Assembly (NCBI GenBank): GCA_021813805.1
Contig: JAKAJL010000014.1
Coordinates: 22,065-86,064 of the forward strand
Length of the DNA: 64,000 bases
Reading direction: 5' to 3'
Source: Pseudomonadota bacterium
GTDB taxonomy: Bacteria > Pseudomonadota > Alphaproteobacteria > Rhizobiales > Beijerinckiaceae
The notes beneath the pieces were generated by a model. The model was not told where the DNA came from and did not search any database. It saw only the letters and a program-made list of their open reading frames with translations. Positions 27,625 through 35,401 of this stretch are shown one piece after another (position 1 is the stretch's first letter; the number at the start of each line of letters is the position of its first letter). The position numbers were made by a program, and so were the translations under genes.

Positions 27625-28452
27625 TCATAGGAGATCGCTCGACTTGAACCGCCAGAACCCAGCCGCTGCGGCGATCAGGCCGATCAACGCCGGGTAAAGG
27701 CAGGCCCAGACGAGATAGGCGTTCGCGCCGACCCGGTCGAGAATGGTGAAGGCGGCGGGCCCCAGAAGCACCAGTTGCGGATCGAACAAAGCCATCGCCG
27801 CGGTGCGGAAGACCTGCAGCGGATTGATCAGGCTGATCCCGATGATGACGTCCGGCGACATCCGCTCCTGCAGCATGAGGCCGAGCAGAAGCAGGTCGAG
27901 GAAGAGCACGAGAACGAGCCAGAGCATGAAGGCCGCGCTTTGCGCGACATCGGCGGAGCGCGCCAGCGTCGAGATCAGGAATCCCAGGCCGAGGAAACAG
28001 ATCGACAGCGAGAGCAGCAGCGCCGAATAGATGAAAAAATGCTTCCAGGGGATGGGAAGCCCGCTCAGGGCGCCCCATGCGACCGCGCCGGCCATGGCGA
28101 GAAAGACGGGCGCGAAAATGGTGACGAAACGGCCGGCGAAGCGCCCCCAATACCAGGAGCCGACGGAGACCGGCAGCGACAGCATATATTCGAAGACGCC
28201 CGCCTCGCGGTCGCTGGCGACCGAGCGCACCGTCGAGATCAGGATGAAGATCGGCAGGATCGCCATGCTCAACTGGATATAGGTCATCAGCAGACGCGTC
28301 AGGCCGGTGAAGCCCATGACCTGGCTCTCGGTGAGCCCGAAGATCATCAGCAGCGCGACCAGCCCGCCAAAAACCACCGAATAGAGCAGGAACCAACGCG
28401 CCCGCAGGGATTCCGCCACGTCAAGCCGCGCGGTGAGCAGGAGATTGGTCAT
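27625..28452 (-). CDS. nosY: NosY, ABC transporter permease of the nos maturation system
   Basis: NosY (275 residues) has six membrane helices and forms the membrane part of the NosDFY complex, which delivers material (probably copper or sulfur) for the CuZ site of N2O reductase. The conserved segment STVRSVASDREAGVFEYMLSLPVS (short: RSVASDREAGVFEYMLS) is typical. The start was moved to 28452 (MTNLLLTARLDVAES), where ATG overlaps the nosL stop (ATGA). Here nosL precedes nosY, whereas many operons have nosDFYL. Confidence 0.93.
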   Translation of the reverse strand: MTNLLLTARLDVAESLRARWFLLYSVVFGGLVALLMIFGLTESQVMGFTGLTRLLMTYIQLSMAILPIFILISTVRSVASDREAGVFEYMLSLPVSVGSWYWGRFAGRFVTIFAPVFLAMAGAVAWGALSGLPIPWKHFFIYSALLLSLSICFLGLGFLISTLARSADVAQSAAFMLWLVLVLFLDLLLLGLMLQERMSPDVIIGISLINPLQVFRTAAMALFDPQLVLLGPAAFTILDRVGANAYLVWACLYPALIGLIAAAAGFWRFKSSDLL

Positions 28453-28910
28453 TTCGCTTGCTCCTTCCGCCCGCAATCGTGCTGTTTCAACGCCTGTTGG
28501 CGCATCGCCATGAAATCCACGGCGTCTTCCCGCGGCGCGGCGACGGCCGCGAAATTATAGTTCATCGGGCTCCGGCCGTGTCGATAGAAGGCGTTACGGG
28601 CTTCGAGCCAGGTCTTCCCGTCGTCGCTGTCCATCACCCAGATTTCCTTCGCGCCCTGAAGTCCCACGCCTTGCAGCTCCAGCCAGTTCACGGCGTCGCC
28701 GATGTCGTCGAACTTGTGCATCTTATTATCGGAGGCGCTTCGAACCTCCGCCGCATAGCGGGCCTCCGAGATGATCATCCCGCACATTTCGCAGGCGTCC
28801 CGGCCATATTTGATCTCGACCGGCCCTTTGTCCTTTTCACAGGCCGCCAGCGCAAGCAGGAGAAAAGCCGCCGGGGCGATGCGCCTAAACGTCGAGAGAT
28901 GCGGCCGCAT
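28449..28910 (-). CDS. nosL: NosL, copper-chaperone lipoprotein
   Basis: The 153-residue protein has a lipoprotein signal (LLLALAAC, cysteine near residue 24) and the NosL metal-binding motif DACEMCGMIISEARYAAEV (short: CEMCGMIISE). NosL binds Cu(I) and supplies it to NosDFY/NosZ. The gene overlaps nosF by 26 bases and nosY by four, inside the operon. The later KFDDIGDAVNWLE segment also matches family members. Confidence 0.95.
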   Translation of the reverse strand: MRPHLSTFRRIAPAAFLLLALAACEKDKGPVEIKYGRDACEMCGMIISEARYAAEVRSASDNKMHKFDDIGDAVNWLELQGVGLQGAKEIWVMDSDDGKTWLEARNAFYRHGRSPMNYNFAAVAAPREDAVDFMAMRQQALKQHDCGRKEQAK

Positions 28911-29775
28911 GCGGGGTCTCCATGGACTCGGCCTCGTCCAGCGAAGTGGAAAAGATCGAGCCGGAATAATGGGACAGGAGGCAGAGAAAACGCAGACGGT
29001 CCGGACCGGCCACCTCGCCGGACCAGACCCGTCCGCCGGCGTTGTTGGAAAAGCCCCATTGCGCGAGCGCCGCGGCGAAAGCCGGTTCGGCGAGCGACAT
29101 TTCCACGCGGACCCGCATCATCGCGCTGTTCAGGCGGTCGTCGGCGAGATGCTGGTCGAAGGAAATCGCGCCACGATCCATCTCGATGACCCGGCTGACC
29201 AATGCGGCGACTTCGTCCACCCGGTGGCTCGACATGATCATCGTGTCGTGTCGCCGTTCGCCGAGGAGCCTGAAAAACTTCTGACGCGCCACGGGATCGA
29301 GATTGGCCGCCGGTTCGTCGAGAATGAGCAGGCTGGTGTCCCGTCCGAGCGCAATGGCGATCAGCAGCTTCTGCTTCTGTCCTCCGGACAGTTTCACGAA
29401 AGGCCGTCCCGATATTTCGGACAGATCGAGCCCGAGTTCGCCAGCCACCGCCCTCACGTGGCCGGTCTGCGCCGCGCTGACGCCGCAGGCGAAACCGACG
29501 AGGTCCGACACGGTCATTTTCAGCGGCGGCGGCAATTGCGGCACGAATCCGATCCGACGCAGAACGTCCGAGCGGCGCGCGCGCGGATCGAGCCCGAAGA
29601 CGCGCACCTTTCCCTCGGCGACATATTCGCCGAGTAGGCAGCGGATCAGAGTGGTCTTGCCCGCGCCATTGGCGCCGATGAGCGCGACGCGCTCGCCCGG
29701 CTCAATCTTCAAGCGAAGCTTGTCGATGACGCGCGTCCGCCGAAAGGTCTTGGACAGTCCGTCGAGTTCGATCAC
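28885..29775 (-). CDS. nosF: NosF, ABC-transporter ATPase of the nos maturation system
   Basis: This 296-residue ATPase has Walker A GANGAGKTT, signature LSGGQKQKLL and Walker B LLILDEPAANLDP. It powers the NosDFY complex. The best start is GTG at 29775 (MIELDGLSKTF); the ORF track extends upstream through nosH. No ATG in the vicinity would give the complete N-terminal strand. The C-terminal 70 residues after the ATPase core are typical of NosF. It overlaps nosL and lies 89 bases after nosH. Confidence 0.93.
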   Translation of the reverse strand: MIELDGLSKTFRRTRVIDKLRLKIEPGERVALIGANGAGKTTLIRCLLGEYVAEGKVRVFGLDPRARRSDVLRRIGFVPQLPPPLKMTVSDLVGFACGVSAAQTGHVRAVAGELGLDLSEISGRPFVKLSGGQKQKLLIAIALGRDTSLLILDEPAANLDPVARQKFFRLLGERRHDTMIMSSHRVDEVAALVSRVIEMDRGAISFDQHLADDRLNSAMMRVRVEMSLAEPAFAAALAQWGFSNNAGGRVWSGEVAGPDRLRFLCLLSHYSGSIFSTSLDEAESMETPHAAASLDV

Positions 29776-29864
29776 CCCGCGCCCTTTCGCTCGTTTTTCA
29801 CACGCTAGAAAATTCTTGTCGCCAGGTCGATGCCTTGGCGCAAACAGATTCGCGTTTCGAGCGG

Positions 29865-30836
29865 TCACAGAAGCTTGTTCAGGCCCTTGATGTCGAAAGT
29901 CAACGCCTTGGACGGACAGACCTCGACGCACATGCCGCAGCGGGTGCAGTCGGCGCCGATATTGATCCGCACGTCGTCGGCATAGCCGATCTTGGTCATT
30001 TCCAGCACATGGGGGACCATGCAGACGTCGCGGCATTTGCCCTCGTGCAGGCAGTTGGCGAGATCGTAGGTCACCGTCACCGGCGCGGTCGCGCCGACGA
30101 AGCCATAGGTCATGCCGATCGGACAGATGTAACGGCACCAGAACCGGCGCGAATAGAAGACCTCGATCAGCAGCAGGACGCCGACCCAGATCAAAGCCAG
30201 CGACGCGCCATAGGTGAAGGCGCGCGACAGGATGCCGACCGGCGAAATCACCTCGAAGACCGTATAGCCGGTGACCACGGCGAGCGCCGCGAAAACCACA
30301 TAGAGCGCGGTGCGCAGACCGCGATGGAACTGATGGTCCTTCGCCAGCCCGCGCCGGGCGAGCCACAGGTGCAGCATTTCCGCCCATTCCCCCAGCAGGT
30401 GATAGGGGCAGGCCCAGGCGCAGAAACTCCGGCCGCCCACCAGCCACCAGATGAACACCACGGTCGATGTGCCGATGACCAGATTGATCACCACATGCTT
30501 GTAGGCCAGCATGACCTGAAGCGCGGAATTGACGTCGGCCATGTGGAAGCCGACGAAGCGCGAGGCAGTCAGAGCGCCTTCGACGAGTTGGATGTCCGCG
30601 CGATAGGACAGCACGAACAGCAGATTGATAACGACGATCGAGATCCAGCGCCAGTTGCGCCAGAAATGGCTGCGGTAATTTTCCTCTCGCTCCTCGGCGA
30701 TCCGGCGCTTGCGGTCGGCCTTGCCTTCCTTGCTGTTTTGCCGCGCGAATTCCCTCTGCGCCGCAGGCGTCAGAAACGCGGGCTTGCGCGGCGCCCGTCC
30801 GAGCATCACTGCGAGATTGTCCAAGAGCCTGCCCAT
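29865..30836 (-). CDS. nosH: NosH, NapH-like membrane iron-sulfur protein
   Basis: NosH (323 residues) is a NapH-family quinol-interacting membrane protein. Four or more helices are visible. CAWACPYHLLGEW and CRYICPIGM are the CxxxCP motifs of NapH; the cytoplasmic C-terminal domain has CLHEGKCRDVC and CTRCGMCVEVCPSKAL. Together with NosG it is thought to pass electrons from menaquinol or ubiquinol towards NosZ in clade II systems, replacing NosR. Its start follows the nosG stop by one base. Confidence 0.9.
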   Translation of the reverse strand: MGRLLDNLAVMLGRAPRKPAFLTPAAQREFARQNSKEGKADRKRRIAEEREENYRSHFWRNWRWISIVVINLLFVLSYRADIQLVEGALTASRFVGFHMADVNSALQVMLAYKHVVINLVIGTSTVVFIWWLVGGRSFCAWACPYHLLGEWAEMLHLWLARRGLAKDHQFHRGLRTALYVVFAALAVVTGYTVFEVISPVGILSRAFTYGASLALIWVGVLLLIEVFYSRRFWCRYICPIGMTYGFVGATAPVTVTYDLANCLHEGKCRDVCMVPHVLEMTKIGYADDVRINIGADCTRCGMCVEVCPSKALTFDIKGLNKLL

Positions 30837-30837
30837 C

Positions 30838-31608
30838 TCACGCTCCCTGTTGCGCCGGCCAGACGGCGCGCGCGTCGACGACGATGGCGGCCGGCTCCGC
30901 CGGGCAGATCGTCTCGCAGAAGCCGCAGCCGACGCAGGATTGATGAACGACGGGAGTTCTGCGCTTGTCGCTCGCGTCGTCGGTCAGCTTTTCCAGGGTG
31001 ATCGCGCCGTTGATCGGGCATTCGCGCACACAAAGATCGCAGAGTTCGAGATCGTAAGGATGCTCGGCCAGTTCGATCGGCTTCCAGCGGTTGACGGACA
31101 TGTATCGGTGCAGGATGTTCGAATGTTCGCCGCGCGCGGCGCCCTTGAAGCCGCGGCCCTGGCGCGCCAGGCAGCGATCGGGTCCCGCAAGCCGCGCGAC
31201 GCCCATCCGGACCTGCTCCTTGGCCGAAATGTCATGCGACAGCGCGCCGGTCGGGCAGGCCAGAACGCACTGCACGGCGTCGCAGGAGAAATCGCAGCCC
31301 TGTTTGCGCGCGTCGAGAAAAGGCGTGCCGATGCCATAACCCTCGTCGATATCGGCGAGATGGATGGCCTGGACCGGGCAGACCTGGACGCATTGCCCGC
31401 ATTTGATGCAGGCGGCGAGGAATTCATGTTCGGCGATCGCCCCGGGCGGGCGCAGCCGTTCGCGCCAACGCCTGACGATGGGAATGAAACCCAGCATCGA
31501 CAGCCCGGTGAAAACGCCCGCGGCGACGGCGGAGCGCAGCAGACGGCGGCGCTCCTCGCTCTTGAGCTTTTTCCCGTCGCGCTCGAACAATCGGTCGAAG
31601 AACGACAT
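30838..31608 (-). CDS. nosG: NosG, NapG-like ferredoxin subunit
   Basis: This 256-residue protein has four cysteine groups for [4Fe-4S] clusters: CIKCGQCVQVCP, CDFSCDAVQCVLACP, CDLCVRECP and CVGCGFCETICP. The N terminus has RRRLLRSAVAAGVFTG, with RRR before a hydrophobic stretch, consistent with a twin-arginine-like or membrane anchor as in NapG. The start at 31608 has GGAGG seven bases upstream. It forms the electron module NosGH. nosD ends two bases upstream. Confidence 0.9.
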   Translation of the reverse strand: MSFFDRLFERDGKKLKSEERRRLLRSAVAAGVFTGLSMLGFIPIVRRWRERLRPPGAIAEHEFLAACIKCGQCVQVCPVQAIHLADIDEGYGIGTPFLDARKQGCDFSCDAVQCVLACPTGALSHDISAKEQVRMGVARLAGPDRCLARQGRGFKGAARGEHSNILHRYMSVNRWKPIELAEHPYDLELCDLCVRECPINGAITLEKLTDDASDKRRTPVVHQSCVGCGFCETICPAEPAAIVVDARAVWPAQQGA

Positions 31609-31610
31609 GT

Positions 31611-32861
31611 CTATCCTCCCGCCGCCTCGCTTCCGTCGCTGAAGGAATGCGTCGCCGGCTTGCTGTCGCGCAGGACGAGAACGGGCTTGGAGAATGGCGC
31701 AAGCCGCGAAAGGAATTCGATGGCTTCGAGCGCGGGCGAGCCGCGATAGAAACTGGCCATCGGCTTTTCCGCCCAGAGCTTGTCGGCATAGGAATAGATT
31801 TCGAACGGCGTCTCGCCGACGCCGGTATGCTTGCGGTCGAAGCCCTGGTAGTCGTCCCAATAATTGCCGTCCCATTGGCTCGCGGTCGCGCCGCCGCCGT
31901 TCTGGACCATGACATTGGTGAAATTGCCGACGAAATTGTTGCCGGTGTAAATGTTGCTTTCCTGATCGCGATGATATTGCACCGCGATGCCGTTGAAGGC
32001 GAAACGATTGCCGCGAAGGATGTTGGGCCGGTCAGGATCGGACGGGGAATTGTCGTTGTAAAGGCCGATGGCGCAGTCGATGACGAGATTGTTCTCCAGG
32101 ATCACGTTGTCCGCCTCCTTGAGGCCGATTCCCTTGCCGACGGCGCCGTTGCTGCGCGCGATGCGGTTGCCGATCAGTTTCAGGTCGCTGGAGAACATGG
32201 AGAAAATGCCGACGGTGTTCTCGACATAGGCGTTGGCCTCGGCGGTGTTGCCGTTGGCGTACATGAAATGCGTGCCGTAGCGGCCGTTCTCGATCCGGTT
32301 GCCCTTGAAGAGATTGCGGGTCGAATATTCGAAGATCACGTCGCGATGGGCGATCACCTCGTTGCCTTCGATCCGGTTGTCGTTCGACCACCAGACGCGG
32401 ATTCCGTCGCCGCGCATGTCTTCAGTCCCCGCTCCGCCGATGATGCGGTTGGCGCGCAGGATATTGTTGTTCGAGCGCTGCACGTCCAGGCCGATCAGGC
32501 AGTCCCGCAGAATGTTGTCCTTGACGATGCTGAAGCTCGCGTTCTGCAACCGAAGGCAGGCGTCGCCATTCTCGTGGCGCTGGCCGCTGTGCTCGATCGT
32601 CACGCCGGCGATCGTGATCTGGGAGCCGCTCAAGGTCAGCACGGTTCCCACGTCATTGCCGGTCAGGATCACGGCGCCGGCGCCATCGAGCGTCAGCGGC
32701 TTTGTGATCGCAACGGGTCCGGAATAGCGACCGGGCGGCGGACGCAGCACGCCGCCGGACGGCGCGGCGTCCACTAGCGGCTGGAGCGGCGCCGCCTCGT
32801 CGCACCGCGCCGCGGCGGCGGCGGCGAGCAGGGCGAAGGCCGCCAGGGCGAGGGGTTTCAT
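31611..32861 (-). CDS. nosD: NosD, periplasmic right-handed beta-helix maturation protein
   Basis: NosD (416 residues) is the periplasmic partner of NosFY in assembly of the N2O reductase CuZ site. After a signal peptide (LALAAFALLAAAAAARCDEAA) it is filled with imperfect parallel beta-helix repeats of about 22-24 residues rich in N-x-I and G-N-R motifs (for example SNDNRIEGNEVIAHRDVIF). The start at 32861 overlaps the nosB stop (ATGA). The ORF track begins too early. Confidence 0.94.
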   Translation of the reverse strand: MKPLALAAFALLAAAAAARCDEAAPLQPLVDAAPSGGVLRPPPGRYSGPVAITKPLTLDGAGAVILTGNDVGTVLTLSGSQITIAGVTIEHSGQRHENGDACLRLQNASFSIVKDNILRDCLIGLDVQRSNNNILRANRIIGGAGTEDMRGDGIRVWWSNDNRIEGNEVIAHRDVIFEYSTRNLFKGNRIENGRYGTHFMYANGNTAEANAYVENTVGIFSMFSSDLKLIGNRIARSNGAVGKGIGLKEADNVILENNLVIDCAIGLYNDNSPSDPDRPNILRGNRFAFNGIAVQYHRDQESNIYTGNNFVGNFTNVMVQNGGGATASQWDGNYWDDYQGFDRKHTGVGETPFEIYSYADKLWAEKPMASFYRGSPALEAIEFLSRLAPFSKPVLVLRDSKPATHSFSDGSEAAGG

Positions 32862-33523
32862 TTTTCGCCCCGCCCGCCTTGCAATTGCTTGCGCCGCAAC
32901 AGAACCGCGAGGATGAGGGCGAACGACGCGGCGACCAGCAGGCCGAAACCATAGGTCGGGTAGGAGAAGGTGGAGAACTGCGCCACCTTGCCCTCGCCGA
33001 ACACCGTCGGCATGAAAGGCTTGACGGTGAAGGCGCCCCAGGGGTTCAGCGTATGGCCGAAATACCAGAGCCAGCCCGAATAATCGATGACGAAGCCGAC
33101 GGGCACGAGAATCGCCGGCAGCGCCAGCAGCCACCAGAACGGACCGGAATAGAACATGAAGGCGACCAGCAGCAGGCCCATCGCGACAAACAGATAGGGC
33201 GCGAGCATGATTTCGTATTTCGCGCCCTCGGCGATCGGCTTCATGCCGATATAATGGTTGATCGTGTTCATCTCGTGGACGCAGTCCAGCGCCTCGTCAT
33301 TGTCCACGTCGATTTCGGTTCTCGGTCGGGTGTGGCAGCCGTTCATGACGCCGTTGAAGTGAAATTCGATGCGGATGCCGTCGGGAAAGGCGTCCGGCGG
33401 ATATTGCGGCGCCGTGAGCGCGACCCACCATATCGGCGAGAAATAAGCGACGGCGAGCAAGGCCATGGCGGCGAGGGTCAGCAGGCGGAACGGCGCGGCG
33501 CCTGATTTTCCGGACGTAGTCAT
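32858..33523 (-). CDS. nosB: NosB, membrane protein of clade II nos operons
   Basis: The 221-residue protein has about five membrane helices and a periplasmic loop after the first with GCHTRPRTEIDVDNDEALDCVHEMN. This organisation (one helix, a hydrophilic loop with two cysteines and histidines, then four helices) matches NosB, a conserved protein of unknown function found only beside clade II nosZ, as in Wolinella and Dechloromonas. The conserved segment HEMNTINHYIGM is characteristic. GGAGCG supports the start at 33523. It overlaps nosD by four bases. Confidence 0.85.
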   Translation of the reverse strand: MTTSGKSGAAPFRLLTLAAMALLAVAYFSPIWWVALTAPQYPPDAFPDGIRIEFHFNGVMNGCHTRPRTEIDVDNDEALDCVHEMNTINHYIGMKPIAEGAKYEIMLAPYLFVAMGLLLVAFMFYSGPFWWLLALPAILVPVGFVIDYSGWLWYFGHTLNPWGAFTVKPFMPTVFGEGKVAQFSTFSYPTYGFGLLVAASFALILAVLLRRKQLQGGRGEK

Positions 33524-33744
33524 TGATCGCTCCGCATGAAAAGAATTCTGGATCGCCTCGTGTCCCGATCCCTCGTCAATCTGGCGCCATTGCTGAATTG
33601 CGGTCATGCGATGACGCAAACAGCAATGCTGATGACGTTTCTTCCTCGGGTTCGGGGAGGAGGCCCGGAAGCGCGGCGTTCACGAAGCGCCGCCCGCGCG
33701 CGGCAGCTGCGCCGCGCCCGTGTCGGTTCAGATCGTCGACAAGT

Positions 33745-33764
33745 CTTGCGGCCGAGGCCGCAAG
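33745..33764 (-). terminator. Inverted repeat just after the second nos cytochrome gene
   Basis: CTTGCGGCC-GA-GGCCGCAAG is a perfect 9-bp stem with a two-base centre, three bases past the cytochrome stop. No T-run follows, so it could be an RNA-stabilising or processing hairpin rather than a true terminator. It precedes the 220-base gap before nosB. Confidence 0.5.
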
Positions 33765-33766
33765 CC

Positions 33767-34525
33767 TCAATCGAAATCCGGATTCTTCCAGCCATGCGGC
33801 CCGAGCTTGTCCTTCGGCGGCGAAAGCTGCGCGACATAGCTTAGCACGTCCACCATGTCCTTGTCGGAAAAGCCCTTGATCTGCGCGATCATGTCGGGAT
33901 TGGCGTTGCGCCGCTTGCCCTGCTGGATCCATTTGAACTGGCGCAGCAGATATTCGTAATGCTGCCCCTGGATGCGCGGGTAGTATTTCTCCTCGTTGCC
34001 TTCGCCCTTGTCGCCGTGGCAGCGCACGCAATTGTCGGCGTAGAGCTTGGCGCCGTGGGCGAGGTCCGCAGTGGCCGGTCCCTTGCCATTATCCGGGTTC
34101 ATCGGCAGGCTGGCGATATAGGCCGTCACGTCGGATACCGACTGCTCGCCGCCGATCTCGGACGTCAAAGCGAAAGGATACATCGTCGGATTGTCGCGGT
34201 TGCCTTCGCGAATGTCGGTCAGCTGCTTGATCAGCACGGTGCGATACTGGCCGGCGAGTTCAGGGAAGGTGCCGTCGGTTCGCCCCCAACCCTCGGGCAT
34301 GTGGCAGGCCGAGCAAACCTCGAAAACCTCCTTGCCATGCTTGAGATCCGGCTTCAACTCCAGCGCCTTCTCGCGCTCGCCGCCCTGGACCATCCATTGA
34401 TGCTTCTTGCCCTCGGCGTCCGTCGTCACCTTGGAGGCGTCAGCTTTCGGGGCGGTATCCGCCGCGCGGACCGCTGTCGTCAGCGCAAGAACCGAGGCGA
34501 GCGCAACTACAACCTTCGTTTTCAT
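33767..34525 (-). CDS. Diheme cytochrome c of the nos operon (NosC-like)
   Basis: A 252-residue periplasmic protein with a signal peptide (VVALASVLALTTAVRA) and two c-type heme motifs, CSACH (about residue 76) and CVRCH (about residue 172). It resembles cytochrome c4-type diheme proteins. In clade II nos operons two cytochromes (NosC1, NosC2) link NosGH to NosZ; this one is probably equivalent. AGAAGGA supports the start at 34525. The C-terminal tail ends HGWKNPDFD. Confidence 0.87.
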   Translation of the reverse strand: MKTKVVVALASVLALTTAVRAADTAPKADASKVTTDAEGKKHQWMVQGGEREKALELKPDLKHGKEVFEVCSACHMPEGWGRTDGTFPELAGQYRTVLIKQLTDIREGNRDNPTMYPFALTSEIGGEQSVSDVTAYIASLPMNPDNGKGPATADLAHGAKLYADNCVRCHGDKGEGNEEKYYPRIQGQHYEYLLRQFKWIQQGKRRNANPDMIAQIKGFSDKDMVDVLSYVAQLSPPKDKLGPHGWKNPDFD

Positions 34526-34565
34526 GTCCTTCTCCACTCGAAGCGAGCAAAACTCACCCTTTCGC

Positions 34566-34584
34566 TGAATTGCCAAGCAATTCA
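34566..34584. repeat. Short AT-rich dyad in the leader of the second cytochrome gene
   Basis: TGAATTGC-CAA-GCAATTCA is a perfect 8-bp inverted repeat 41 bases before the start of the second cytochrome gene, in an unusually AT-rich 149-base gap. No T-run follows on the transcribed strand. It may be an operator or RNA hairpin. Confidence 0.4.
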
Positions 34585-34674
34585 CACGATATTCATGACG
34601 AAAAATTCTTCGCCAAAATTTTTGAATTGTTATCCGCGAAATGAAAGTTTGGCTTTGACCTGGCGCAAACTACA

Positions 34675-35328
34675 TCATTTTTGTGCCGCGCGATTAATCT
34701 GCGACAGATATTCTGCAAGCGCGTCGATATCGGCGTCGCTGAGGGAGGCCACCACGGGCCTCATGATCTTGGAGGGGCCGTTGGTGCGGACGCCGTCGCG
34801 AATTTCCTTGATCTGCAGGACGAGGTAGTTCTTCTTCTGCCCGCCAACCACGGGATAACCGGGCATGGGCTTCAAACCTTGGTCGCCGTGACAGGCGGCG
34901 CAGCCTGTATCGTCATAGAGTTTCGCGCCTTTGGCGACCTGGGCGGCGTCGCCGGGTTGAGCCGGCGCCGGGGGTGGCTGCGTCGAGAGCCACGCCGCGA
35001 TGGTCTTCAATTCCTGGTCGCTGACGATGCTCATCACGTCCTTCATCGCTTGGGTGCGCGGATAGCCGCGCGCGTCGGGGCCGGAGACGCGCTTGCCCGA
35101 TGCGATGTCCTTCATCTGCTCGAAGAGATAGGCCTCGTTCTGGCCGGCGAGATTGGGATACATCATGATCGCCTTCGCCCCGTTCTTGCCGTGGCAGGCG
35201 ATGCAGGTGCGGGTCATGAAGAGTTGCTTGCCCGTCGCCGCGTCTTCCGCACGCGCGGGAATGTTCAACGTCGCCAGGATAGTGGCCAGCGACAAGGCGG
35301 CGAGCTTCGATTTTGCGAGAAATGTCAT
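34675..35328 (-). CDS. Cytochrome c4-like diheme cytochrome of the nos operon
   Basis: The 217-residue exported cytochrome has a signal ending IPARA-ED and two symmetric domains, CIACH (about residue 42) and CAACH (about residue 145), with a methionine ligand region in each (AMKDVMSIV; KIMRPVVASL). This two-domain layout matches cytochrome c4. It is the first gene after nosZ and probably donates electrons to the NosZ CuA site. It is separated from nosZ by a strong hairpin. Confidence 0.88.
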   Translation of the reverse strand: MTFLAKSKLAALSLATILATLNIPARAEDAATGKQLFMTRTCIACHGKNGAKAIMMYPNLAGQNEAYLFEQMKDIASGKRVSGPDARGYPRTQAMKDVMSIVSDQELKTIAAWLSTQPPPAPAQPGDAAQVAKGAKLYDDTGCAACHGDQGLKPMPGYPVVGGQKKNYLVLQIKEIRDGVRTNGPSKIMRPVVASLSDADIDALAEYLSQINRAAQK

Positions 35329-35361
35329 GGCTGATCGCGCCGTTGTTTGACCTGCAAAAGA

Positions 35362-35384
35362 GGGGGGCGGACGATCCGCCCCCC
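35362..35384 (-). terminator. Strong hairpin (attenuator) between nosZ and downstream nos genes
   Basis: GGGGGGCGGA-CGA-TCCGCCCCCC forms a perfect 10-bp GC-rich stem with a three-base loop. On the transcribed minus strand it is followed by TCTTTT. This looks like an intrinsic terminator or partial attenuator that would leave nosZ mRNA more abundant than the accessory genes. Confidence 0.75.
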
Positions 35385-35401
35385 AAGCGTTTCCGTAAGG
35401 C

